64,000 nt of DNA from Actinomadura luteofluorescens. GTDB taxonomy: Bacteria; Actinomycetota; Actinomycetes; Streptosporangiales; Streptosporangiaceae. The first letter of the stretch is position 1. Every line of letters starts with the position of its first letter. The position numbers and the translations under genes are program-made. The notes under the pieces are model-generated. The model was not told the origin of the DNA. It searched no databases and saw only the letters and a program-made list of their open reading frames with translations. This document shows, in pieces, positions 32,673-43,912 of this stretch. The stretch is from contig NZ_JACCBA010000001.1 in the NCBI RefSeq assembly GCF_013409365.1, positions 3,782,001 to 3,846,000 of the forward strand. The letters are read 5' to 3'.

Positions 32673-35084
32673 GTGAGACACCAGACCGCGATCGGGGCGG
32701 CGGCCTTGTCCGTCGGCCTCGCCGTGGCGATGTCCTCGCCCGCCTCAGGTGCGACACCCCGCACCGCCCCCGCGGCACCGGCCAGGCCGGACCCCCGCAC
32801 CGTCGCCGCCGCCTCGGCCGACCGCCTGGTCGCGGCGAAGCCCGCCGCGTTCAAGAAGGCCCCCAAGGACAGGATCGTCCGGCGCGGGGTCACCTCGGGC
32901 CTGCGCGGCCTCCAGTACGTGGCCTACGAGCGCACCTACGACGGCCTGCCCGTCTACGGCGGTGACTTCGTCGTCACCACCAACGCGAGCGGCGGCGTGC
33001 TGAGCACCTCCGTCGACCAGACCCGCACGCTCGACGTGTCGACCAAGGCGTCGGTCGGCGCGGCGCAGGCCGCCGAGACCTCGCGCACCCGCGTGTCCAA
33101 GGTCGAGACCGCCTCCACGCCCCGCCTGACGGTGCTCGCCGAAGGCACGGGACGCCTCGTCTACGAGACCGTCGTCAGCGGCACCCAGAAGAAGGCCCCG
33201 ACGAAGCTGCACGTGTTCGTCGACGCCAGGTCCGGCAAGGTCGTCAAGACCTACGACGAGGTCCGGGACGCGGCCGACGACCGCAGCTACTACCACGGCA
33301 CCGTCGACCTCAGCACCGCCGCCACGTCCATGACCGACCCGCAGCGCTCCGGCATCCGGTGCGGCGGCCAGAACGGCTCCGCCTACACCGGCACCGACAG
33401 CGCCTGGGGCAGCGGCAGCGGCACGGACCTGGAGACCGCCTGCGTCGACGCCCTCTACGCGGTCCAGAAGGAATGGGACATGCTGGGCTCCTGGCTCGGC
33501 CGCAACGGCATCAACGGCAGCGGCGGCGGCTTCCCGCTCCGCGTCGGCCTGAACGACGTCAACGCCTACTGGAACGGCAGCTACACCAACTTCGGCCACA
33601 ACCAGGCCGGCACCAAGCAGGCCACCTCGGTCGACGTCGTCGGCCACGAGAACGGCCACGCCGTCTTCACCACCACGCCCGGCGGCGACAGCGGCGGCAG
33701 CGGCAACGAGAAGGGGGGCATGAACGAGTCGGCCGGCGACATCTTCGGCGCGCTGACCGAGCACTACATGAACGAGCCCTCCACCCTCGACCCGCCGGAC
33801 TACCTGGTCGGCGAGGAGGTCGACCTCGTCGGCCAGGGCCCGATCCGCAACATGTACAACCCGTCGGCGCTCGGCGACCCGAACTGCTACTCGTCCTCGA
33901 TCCCGAGCACCGAGGTGCACGCGGCGGCCGGCCCGCAGAACCACTGGTTCTACCTGCTCGCGGAGGGCTCGAACCCGAGCAACGGCAACCCGACCAGCCC
34001 GACCTGCAACAGCTCCACCGTCACCGGCATCGGCATCCAGAAGGCCGGCCAGATCTTCATGGGCGGCCTGAACCGCAAGGTGACGAGCTGGAGCCACGCC
34101 CGCGCCCGCGTCGAGACGATCAACGCGGCGCTGCAACTGTTCCCCGGCTCGGCCACCGAGTGCAACGCGGTGAAGGCCGCGTGGAGCGCGATCAACGTCC
34201 CCGCGCAGAGCGGCGAGGCGTCCTGCGGCACCCAGCAGAACGACTTCTCGGTCACGCTGAGCCCCGGCTCGGGCAGCGCCCAGGCGGGCGGGACGGCGAC
34301 CGCCACGGTCGCCACCCAGACCACCGGCGGCACCGCCCAGCAGGTCTCGCTGTCGGCGACGAGCAGCCCGTCCGGCCCGACCGCGTCGTTCTCCCCGGCC
34401 ACGATCACCTCGGGCCAGTCGTCCACGATGACCGTCACCGTCCCGGCCGGGACCGCTGACGGCACCTACAAGCTGACCGTTCTCGCCGACGGCGCGTCCG
34501 TCGACCGCACGGCCACCTACACGCTGACCGTCGGGCAGGGCCAGCCCGGCACCGTCTACTCCGACGACCTCGAGTCCGGGACGGGCTGGACGACCAACCC
34601 GAACGGCACCGACACCGCCACCGCGGGCCGCTGGGAGCGCGGCACCCCGCAGCCGACGAGCTACTCCGGCACCAGCCTCCAGCTCGCCGCCGCGGGCGGC
34701 AGCGGCGCCCTCGTGACGGGCGCGGCCGCCGGAACCGACGCCGGGACCTACGACCTCGACGGCGGCGTCAGCAGCGTCCAGTCCCCGGCGATCAGCCTGC
34801 CGAGCGGCACCCTGTCGCTGAAGTTCTCCTGGAACTTCGCCTACCTCAACAACAGCTCGACCGACGACTACCTGCGCGTCCGCGTCGTCGGCGCGAACGG
34901 GTCGAGCACCGTGCTGAACCAGAGCGGCGCCGCGGCCAACAAGGCCGGGGCGTGGCAGACGGCGACGTACGACCTGTCGGCCTACGCCGGCCAGTCGGTC
35001 CGCATCCTCGTCGAGGCGGCCGACAACGGCACCGCCAGCCTCGTCGAGGCCGGCATCGACAACGTCTCCGTCACCAAGGCCTGA
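32673..35084 (+). CDS. Secreted M4-family (thermolysin-like) metallopeptidase with C-terminal accessory domains
   Basis: An 803-residue precursor from GTG 32673 (aaggag 8 bases upstream). Order: signal peptide (1-29, ending ASG-AT); FTP/PepSY propeptide (about 40-215, with YVAYERTYDGLPVYGGDFVV and KLHVFVDARSGKVVKTYDEV); catalytic domain (about 220-530) with HENGH (325-329), the third zinc ligand in GGMNESAGDIFG, and the active-site histidine region AAAGPQNHWFYLLAEG. A Ser/Thr/Gly-rich Ig-like domain follows (about 530-625, FSVTLSPGSGSAQAGGTATA), then a C-terminal module (about 627-803) nearly identical to that of the M28 peptidase downstream. It is an extracellular protein-degrading enzyme. 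The M28 gene starts 73 bases downstream, so the pair is probably one transcription unit. Confidence 0.93.
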   Translation: MRHQTAIGAAALSVGLAVAMSSPASGATPRTAPAAPARPDPRTVAAASADRLVAAKPAAFKKAPKDRIVRRGVTSGLRGLQYVAYERTYDGLPVYGGDFVVTTNASGGVLSTSVDQTRTLDVSTKASVGAAQAAETSRTRVSKVETASTPRLTVLAEGTGRLVYETVVSGTQKKAPTKLHVFVDARSGKVVKTYDEVRDAADDRSYYHGTVDLSTAATSMTDPQRSGIRCGGQNGSAYTGTDSAWGSGSGTDLETACVDALYAVQKEWDMLGSWLGRNGINGSGGGFPLRVGLNDVNAYWNGSYTNFGHNQAGTKQATSVDVVGHENGHAVFTTTPGGDSGGSGNEKGGMNESAGDIFGALTEHYMNEPSTLDPPDYLVGEEVDLVGQGPIRNMYNPSALGDPNCYSSSIPSTEVHAAAGPQNHWFYLLAEGSNPSNGNPTSPTCNSSTVTGIGIQKAGQIFMGGLNRKVTSWSHARARVETINAALQLFPGSATECNAVKAAWSAINVPAQSGEASCGTQQNDFSVTLSPGSGSAQAGGTATATVATQTTGGTAQQVSLSATSSPSGPTASFSPATITSGQSSTMTVTVPAGTADGTYKLTVLADGASVDRTATYTLTVGQGQPGTVYSDDLESGTGWTTNPNGTDTATAGRWERGTPQPTSYSGTSLQLAAAGGSGALVTGAAAGTDAGTYDLDGGVSSVQSPAISLPSGTLSLKFSWNFAYLNNSSTDDYLRVRVVGANGSSTVLNQSGAAANKAGAWQTATYDLSAYAGQSVRILVEAADNGTASLVEAGIDNVSVTKA
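34551..35081 (+). repeat. C-terminal module copy 1 (in the M4 peptidase gene)
   Basis: About 175 codons beginning [11 protein letters not shown]. It is paralogous to 36147-36674 in the M28 gene. The middle (about 34655-34745) is almost base-identical between the copies. The predicted fold is a beta-sandwich like those on secreted actinomycete hydrolases, perhaps for substrate or wall binding. Confidence 0.85.
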
Positions 35085-35108
35085 CCGCCCCCCGCCCGCG
35101 GCCCGTGA

Positions 35109-36677
<1,569 letters not shown>

Positions 36678-36728
36678 CCGCAGGCCAGGGGCCGGTTTCA
36701 GAGTTTTGCACGGCCCCGTTCACACAAC

Positions 36729-36760
36729 TGAAAATCCAGTGGCGGATGGATCCGTTGACA
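36729..36760 (+). promoter_or_regulatory. Promoter-like element B (copy of the M4 upstream element)
   Basis: tgaaaatccag (36729-36739), six variable bases, atggat, three bases, ttgaca (36755-36760), then cc: the same words and spacing as 32485-32516. It lies 52 bases after the M28 stop. No gene of its own follows; the next feature in the same direction is a terminator at 36852-36890. Confidence 0.6.
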
Positions 36761-36779
36761 CCCTCCCACCCGCCGCGAT

Positions 36780-36890
36780 CAACTCGTGAACAGCCCGACC
36801 CCCACCCCCAGGGCCGTTCACCAGCGAGACGGGGCCCGCCCCCCGCCCGAGAACGCCCCTCTTGGCCACATGCCAAGAGGGGCGTTTTCG
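36780..36890 (+). ncRNA. Candidate short transcript between promoter-like element B and a terminator
   Basis: Downstream of the ttgaca box at 36755 the sequence contains no sensible ORF before a perfect 15-base hairpin (36852-36866 with 36872-36886) followed by ttttcg. The unit would give an RNA of about 100 bases. It may instead be a remnant of a lost third secreted-enzyme gene, or simply the distal terminator of the peptidase operon. The start coordinate is approximate. Confidence 0.35.
36852..36890 (+). terminator. Intrinsic terminator beyond the peptidase pair
   Basis: A perfect 15-base stem with a 5-base loop and a short T-run (36852-36890). It ends either the M4-M28 operon (175 bases past the last stop) or the candidate short RNA. 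Confidence 0.85.
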
Positions 36891-37175
36891 TGCTTATTGC
36901 AGTGCCCTCCTCCTTCGGGCCTGGCGGCCCTCCATCGTCGGGCACTGCGGGCGATCGCCGGCATCGCTCCGACTCGCCTTGCGGCTCGCTTCGCGATCAG
37001 GTTCTCGCACGCTCGAACCTGCCTTCGGACGCGATCGCAACCCTTCAGGTCGTTGCGGGGTTGCGGCAGGGGCTGAGGTCAGCCCCGGCAACGGTGTCGG
37101 CCCCGGGTCTGCTCCTGCGGATGGGGGCGCTTCGGTCTGGTGCGGGTTGTCGGTGGGGGCGGGCATGCTGGACAC
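36891..37175. other. Gene-poor, hairpin-rich intergenic stretch
   Basis: No supported gene. gcagtgccc (36899-36907) and gggcactgc (36940-36948) form an inverted repeat, and the region has further short dyads (ggctgaggtcagcc near 37073). Its words (cgcc-t/c-tgcggctcgct, tcgcttcgcgatc) resemble the inside of the MITE-like element at 40106-40286, so it may be a degraded relative. It must also contain the promoter for the DUF2277 gene. Confidence 0.4.
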
Positions 37176-39656
<2,481 letters not shown>

Positions 39657-39800
39657 GCGGGGTCTCCTCCGTCGGGGGCCGTCCGCGACGAGGGTACGTC
39701 GGAGACCCGACCCTGACCGGGCAGGGGTCCGATCAGGGATGAATCAGGGCGAATCCGGATGTCAGAGTTACCTTCGGGTGGGCATGATCGAGGCATGGAC

Positions 39801-40109
39801 ATGGACAAGACCACGGGCAAGCAGCTCCGCCGCACGCACGAGGGACGCATGATCGCCGGCGTGTGCTCCGGTGCCGGCCGGTTCCTCGGCGTCGATCCCA
39901 ACCTCCTGCGGCTCGGCCTGGCCGTCTTCACGCTCTTCGGCGGGGCGGGCGTCGCGCTCTACGCGATCGCGTGGCTCCTCATCCCCGAGGAGGGCGCGCA
40001 GAAGTCGGTCGCCGAGGACCTGTTCAAGAAGGCGAGCGACTCACCGACCGTCCAGGACGCGGTGCGGAAGGGCAAGGACGCCGTCAACAAGAACCGCACC
40101 CACGCCTAG
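39801..40109 (+). CDS. PspC-domain membrane protein
   Basis: A 102-residue protein. ATG 39801 has gagg 7 bases upstream; ATG 39795 would add two residues. KQLRRTHEGRMIAGVCSGAGRFLGVDPNLLRLGLAVFTLFGGAGVALYAIAWLLIPEEG is the PspC domain: a short amphipathic segment and one or two membrane helices. The tail (AEDLFKKASDSPTVQDAVRKGKDAVNKNRTHA) is basic and cytoplasmic. PspC proteins sense envelope stress in the phage-shock response. The TAG stop lies inside the CTAG that borders the MITE-like element. Confidence 0.9.
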   Translation: MDKTTGKQLRRTHEGRMIAGVCSGAGRFLGVDPNLLRLGLAVFTLFGGAGVALYAIAWLLIPEEGAQKSVAEDLFKKASDSPTVQDAVRKGKDAVNKNRTHA

Positions 40110-40286
40110 GCTGTGTTTCAAAGTCCCGGCCCACTTCGCTCGCCTCGCGGCTCGCTACGTGACCGGGCCTTGGCGAACGCGGCATCGCTTCGCGATCTGC
40201 CCGGCTCCGCTCGCCTCCGGCTTCGCTCCACCGGCCAGGTCACGCGTTCGCGCGCTTGACCGGAGCCACTTCGAGACAGGCCCTAG
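40106..40286. mobile_element. MITE-like non-autonomous element (about 180 bases)
   Basis: Both edges are ctag (40106-40109 and 40283-40286), within cctagg on each side, as expected of a 4-base target duplication. Just inside are inverted ends: left tgtttcaaagt (40113-40123) and, reading inward from the right, tgtctcgaagt, with 9 of 11 bases equal. The interior is short G+C-rich imperfect repeats (ttcgctcgcctcgcggctcg, gcatcgcttcgcgatc) with no ORF. Such ends recall IS5-group elements of actinomycetes, but no transposase is present, so it would be mobilised in trans. The insertion separates two convergent genes whose stop codons both come from the ctag. Confidence 0.65.
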
Positions 40287-41611
40287 GACGCGGGGATGCC
40301 GGACAGTTCGTCGCCGCCCCCGGAGGAGGGGGTGACGACGACGGGTTCGACGTGCTCGCGGGACCCGGCGATGACGCCTCCGCGAACCTGGTTCCAGCCC
40401 AGGGTCAGGATGGCGGCGGCCGACAGGCCGAGGACGCCGGAGAGCGCCACCACGGTCTCCGGCCCCAGCACCTGGGCCGCGGCGCCGCCGACGAGGATGC
40501 CGACGCCCTGCCCTGCGAGGATGCCGGACTGGGCGAGCCCGAACGCCTGCCCCCGCCCCGACGCCGGCACCGCGCCCACGAACGCGGTGTTGGCGGCGAG
40601 CTGGTAGGCGCCGCCGACGCCCGACAGCGCCCACAGCGCGACGACGCACCACAGCGGCGGATGCGCGCCCGCGCCGATCAGCGGCAGGCACGCCAGCATC
40701 GACATCCACCCCATGACGTGCAGCCGGCTCGCCGGGCGGACGAACCGGCTGAACAGCAGCGAGCCCACCACCATCCCCGCCGGCATCGCCGCCAGCAGCA
40801 GCCCGGCCGTCACCGCGCCGCCCCCGAACGTCGCCGCGTACGGGACGGCCAGGCCTTCGGGGATCACGTAGAACGCGCACAGCCACGCGAACAGCACCAG
40901 CGACCGCAGCACCGGATCGCCGAACACGAGCCGCACGCCGTCGCGCGTGCCGCGCCACAGCCCGAGCGACTGGAGCTCCCTGCGCCGCTGCGCGGGCCGC
41001 CGCCGCAGCCCGCCGATCAGCACGACGGCGGACGCGCCGAACGTCAGCGCGTCCAGCCCGAGCGCCTCGTAGGTCCCGACGACGGCGACGGCCGCGCCGC
41101 CCACGAGGAAGCCCAGCACCTGCGTGATCTGCTGGGTGACGTTCGCGATCGCCGACCCCGCCACATACCTGTCGCCTTCCAGCACGTCCGGCATGACGGC
41201 GGCGCGGGCGGCGGAGAACGGCGTCCCCAGGAGCACCGTGAGGAACACCAGCCCCGCGAGGCCCGCGACCGGCATCGGCACGAGCGCCATCACCGCCACC
41301 AGCCCGGCCCGCAGGACGTCGCAGACGACCATGACCGTGCGGCGCGGGAAGAGGTCGGCCAGCCCGGACAGCACGGGCCCGCCCACGATCGGCGGCAGGT
41401 AGGTCAGCGCGTACATCAGCGCCGTGAGCAGCGTCGACCTGGTGTGGTCGTACACGAGCACGGCGAGCGCGACCTGCGCGAGCTGGTCGCCGACGAACGA
41501 CAGGGCCTGCGCGAGCCAGAGGGCGCGGAACTCACCCACCGCGAACACCTCGCGGTAGGTCGCCTGCTCATCCGGCGGTCGACGATGCCGGCCGGTCTGC
41601 CTTCCCGCCAC
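40283..41611 (-). CDS. MFS transporter (enterobactin-exporter-like)
   Basis: A 442-residue protein from GTG 41611 with 11-12 membrane helices. Features: YREVFAVGEFRALWLAQALSFVGDQLAQVALAVLVYD, the loop motif GLADLFPRRTVMVVCDVLRAG (motif A-like), GTPFSAARAAVMPDVLEGDRYVAGSAI and a second-half counterpart SRFVRPASRLHVMGW. This is the MFS_3 / EntS-type drug or siderophore exporter group. Its substrate is unknown. The C-terminal 30 residues are cytoplasmic and acidic. Its TAG stop is supplied by the ctag at the right edge of the MITE-like element. Confidence 0.88.
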   Translation of the reverse strand: MAGRQTGRHRRPPDEQATYREVFAVGEFRALWLAQALSFVGDQLAQVALAVLVYDHTRSTLLTALMYALTYLPPIVGGPVLSGLADLFPRRTVMVVCDVLRAGLVAVMALVPMPVAGLAGLVFLTVLLGTPFSAARAAVMPDVLEGDRYVAGSAIANVTQQITQVLGFLVGGAAVAVVGTYEALGLDALTFGASAVVLIGGLRRRPAQRRRELQSLGLWRGTRDGVRLVFGDPVLRSLVLFAWLCAFYVIPEGLAVPYAATFGGGAVTAGLLLAAMPAGMVVGSLLFSRFVRPASRLHVMGWMSMLACLPLIGAGAHPPLWCVVALWALSGVGGAYQLAANTAFVGAVPASGRGQAFGLAQSGILAGQGVGILVGGAAAQVLGPETVVALSGVLGLSAAAILTLGWNQVRGGVIAGSREHVEPVVVTPSSGGGDELSGIPAS

Positions 41612-41706
41612 GCACGCTCCAGTTCAGCCCGCCCGGTGCCGGGCGCCCTCCCCTATTAACTCACGCTGCGTGGCAGTTGCGTGACCTACAGTGCGCATTT
41701 CCCGAA

Positions 41707-42057
41707 TCAGTATCCGAGTTCGTGCAGCCGCTCGTCGTCGATCCCGAAGTGGTGCGCGATCTCGTGTACGACTGTTATCCGGACTTCTTCCACCACGTCC
41801 TCCGCGGTGTCGCAGATACGGAGGATCTCGTGGCGGTAGATCGAAATGTGATCGGGCAGGACGGCCCCGTACCAGTCGCCCCGCTCGGTGAGGGGGATGC
41901 CCTGGTACAGGCCGAGAAGGCCGCGCTCCGGCGCATCGTCCTCCACGACGATGACGACATTGCGCATGTGGGCGGTGAGCTCGGGCGGCACACTGTCGAG
42001 AGCCTCCGCCACGAGGTCCTCGAACGCCTCTCGCGACAACTCCATCACACCGATCAT
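41707..42057 (-). CDS. Zincin-like metallopeptidase family protein (DUF1025 type)
   Basis: About 112-116 residues, from ATG 42057 or ATG 42045 (MELSREAFEDLVAEAL). The family pattern is clear: AFEDLVAEALDSVPPELTAHMRNVVIVVEDDAP, GLLGLYQGIPLTER, LPDHISIYRHEIL, and the metal motif ITVVHEIAHHFGIDDERLHELGY. HExxH plus the downstream DD and a C-terminal Gly-Tyr are typical of this small actinobacterial minimal-zincin family. Proteolysis has not been shown for the family as far as I know. It is divergent from the metallophosphoesterase gene, with only about 25-35 bases between starts. Confidence 0.88.
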   Translation of the reverse strand: MIGVMELSREAFEDLVAEALDSVPPELTAHMRNVVIVVEDDAPERGLLGLYQGIPLTERGDWYGAVLPDHISIYRHEILRICDTAEDVVEEVRITVVHEIAHHFGIDDERLHELGY

Positions 42058-42080
42058 TCTGCTCGACAGAAGGGGAACAC

Positions 42081-43724
42081 GTGCCCAAGGTCCGCGCCGC
42101 GTCGACCCAGGCTCTCGCCGCCGTGCGCGCACAGGCCGCGCGCGTCCGCGCCGCCTGCTCGCCGGTCACCCGCCGCGCCCGGCCCGCCCTCGAAAGCCGC
42201 TGGACGCGGTTCTCCCTCGTCATCGTCGTCGGGCTCGCCGGAGGCTATCTCGGCCTCCTCGCCGGCGGCAGCTACGTCACCCCCGTCGGCCCCGCGGACG
42301 TCCAGCTCACCCTGCACCCGTCCCTGCACGGCGGGACGGTCCTGAAGCTGCCCCCGCTCGGCTCCCTCCGGCTCGACACCCACGGGGGGCCCGTCTCCCT
42401 GGAGGCGCGCCTCACCGACCTGCGCCCCGACCAGGCCAAGCAGCTGATCGAGGACGAGACCGAACTCGACCGGCTCACCGACCAGATCGGCGGCCAGCTC
42501 CGGCACGGCCTCTCCGAGCTCCTCCTGCGCGCCGTCCTCATCGGCCTCGCCACGAGCTTCCTCGCGTCCCTCGTCCTGTTCCGCTCCTGGCGGCGCGCAC
42601 TGCTCGGGCTGGGCTCCGCGGCCGCGGGCCTCGTCGCCCTCACCCTCGTCACCTGGGGGACGTTCAACCCCCAGTCCATCGCCGAGCCCCGCTACACCGG
42701 CCTGCTCGCCAACGCCCCGCAGGTCGTCGGCGACGCCCGCAGCATCGTCGAGCGCTTCTCCGCCTACCGCGCCCAGCTCGCCCGCCTCGTCGGCAACATC
42801 TCCGAGCTGTACGCCACCACCTCCACCCTCCCCACCTACGAGCCCGACCCGTCCACCATCCGCGTCCTGCACGTCTCCGACATCCACCTCAACCCCGCCG
42901 CCTGGAACGTGATCAAGTCCGTCAGCACCCAGTTCAAGGTGGACGTCATCATCGACAGCGGCGACCTGATGGACCACGGCAGCAAGCCCGAGGACAAGTT
43001 CGCCGACGAGATCTCCGGCCTGAAGGTCCCCTACGTCTACGTCCGCGGCAACCACGACTCCAAGGAGACCCAGAAGGCCGTCGCGCGGGAGAAGAACGCC
43101 ATCGTCCTGGACGGCGGCGGGACCCGCGAGGTCGCGGGCCTGCGCGTCTACGGCCTCGGCGACCCCCGCTTCACCCCCGACAAGAGCACCCGAGACGACT
43201 ACGTCGGCGCCGACCAGCTCCGCGCCGAGGGCCTCCGGCACGCCGACGAACTCCGCAAGGCGGGCAAACTCCCCGACCTCGTCGTCACCCACGACCCCTC
43301 CGAGGGCGAGGGCTTCTCCGGTGTCGCCCCCATGGTCCTCGCGGGCCACACCCACGCCCGCTCGACCAAGCTCCTGCCGACCGGCACCCGCCTGTTCGTC
43401 CAGGGCTCCACCGGCGGCGCCGGCCTGCGCGGCCTCGAACACGAGGAGCCCACCCCGATCGAGCTGTCCGTCCTCTACTTCAGCCGTGCCAGCCACCGCC
43501 TCCAGGGCTGGGACGACCTCCGGCTCGGAGGCCTCGGCCTCACCTCCGCGCAGATCGAACGCCACCTCGAACCCGCCCCGGACCGCGCCCTCAGGCCCCA
43601 GCCCCCGGCCGCGTCCCCGCCCGCGTCCCCGACGTCCCCGTTCCCCTCGGAGTTCCCGTCCGACTGGCCGTCCCGCACCCCGTCCCCGACCGTCACGCCG
43701 TCCCGCACCCCCTCTCCGGGGTAA
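42081..43724 (+). CDS. Membrane-anchored metallophosphoesterase
   Basis: A 547-residue protein from GTG 42081 (aagggga upstream). N-terminal membrane helix (SLVIVVGLAGGYLGLLAGGSYVT), an extracytoplasmic region of about 100 residues, and a second pair of helices (LLLRAVLIGLATSFLASLVLF and LLGLGSAAAGLVALTLVTWGTF). Then a calcineurin-type phosphoesterase domain: VLHVSDIHLNPAAWNVI, DVIIDSGDLMDHGS, VYVRGNHDSKET, DLVVTHDPSEGEGF and VLAGHTHARSTKLL. The C-terminal 50 residues are a Pro/Ser/Thr-rich tail. The substrate is unknown; relatives include UDP-sugar and lipid-linked phosphatases. The tRNA-Glu gene follows. Confidence 0.88.
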   Translation: MPKVRAASTQALAAVRAQAARVRAACSPVTRRARPALESRWTRFSLVIVVGLAGGYLGLLAGGSYVTPVGPADVQLTLHPSLHGGTVLKLPPLGSLRLDTHGGPVSLEARLTDLRPDQAKQLIEDETELDRLTDQIGGQLRHGLSELLLRAVLIGLATSFLASLVLFRSWRRALLGLGSAAAGLVALTLVTWGTFNPQSIAEPRYTGLLANAPQVVGDARSIVERFSAYRAQLARLVGNISELYATTSTLPTYEPDPSTIRVLHVSDIHLNPAAWNVIKSVSTQFKVDVIIDSGDLMDHGSKPEDKFADEISGLKVPYVYVRGNHDSKETQKAVAREKNAIVLDGGGTREVAGLRVYGLGDPRFTPDKSTRDDYVGADQLRAEGLRHADELRKAGKLPDLVVTHDPSEGEGFSGVAPMVLAGHTHARSTKLLPTGTRLFVQGSTGGAGLRGLEHEEPTPIELSVLYFSRASHRLQGWDDLRLGGLGLTSAQIERHLEPAPDRALRPQPPAASPPASPTSPFPSEFPSDWPSRTPSPTVTPSRTPSPG

Positions 43725-43728
43725 CCGT

Positions 43729-43759
43729 TTGCACGCCGCCCCGCCACGTCCTCTAGACT
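43729..43759 (+). promoter_or_regulatory. Probable promoter of tRNA-Glu
   Basis: ttgcac (43729-43734) and tagact (43754-43759) resemble -35 and -10 boxes of the housekeeping sigma factor with a long 19-base spacer. A start about 30 bases before the tRNA would fit. The left box touches the end of the metallophosphoesterase gene. Confidence 0.45.
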
Positions 43760-43795
43760 TGGCGAGTCGAGTGGCGACCATGTCCGCCACCACGG

Positions 43796-43868
43796 GCCCC
43801 CTTCGTCTAGCGGCCTAGGACGCCGCCCTTTCAAGGCGGTAGCGCCGGTTCGAATCCGGTAGGGGGTA
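43796..43868 (+). tRNA. tRNA-Glu (anticodon TTC)
   Basis: A 73-base cloverleaf. Acceptor gccccct (43796-43802) pairs with agggggt (43861-43867), including one G-U pair, with discriminator a at 43868. Anticodon stem ccgcc/ggcgg (43823-43827, 43835-43839) encloses loop ctttcaa, with anticodon ttc at 43830-43832. The T-arm is gccgg-ttcgaat-ccggt. CCA is not encoded. No terminator is evident downstream, and I found no duplicate of its 3' end elsewhere in the window. Confidence 0.97.
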
Positions 43869-43912
43869 CACGACCGAAAGACGGAGAGCGTCCCCGCTCC
43901 TCCGGCGGGTGC

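Noticed and set aside
36786..37076. Small rightward ORF after promoter element B
   Set aside because: It reads through the strong terminator hairpin and has no ribosome site.
43796..43868. tRNA-Glu as an attachment site of an integrated element
   Set aside because: No duplicate of the tRNA 3' end and no integrase gene were found in the window.
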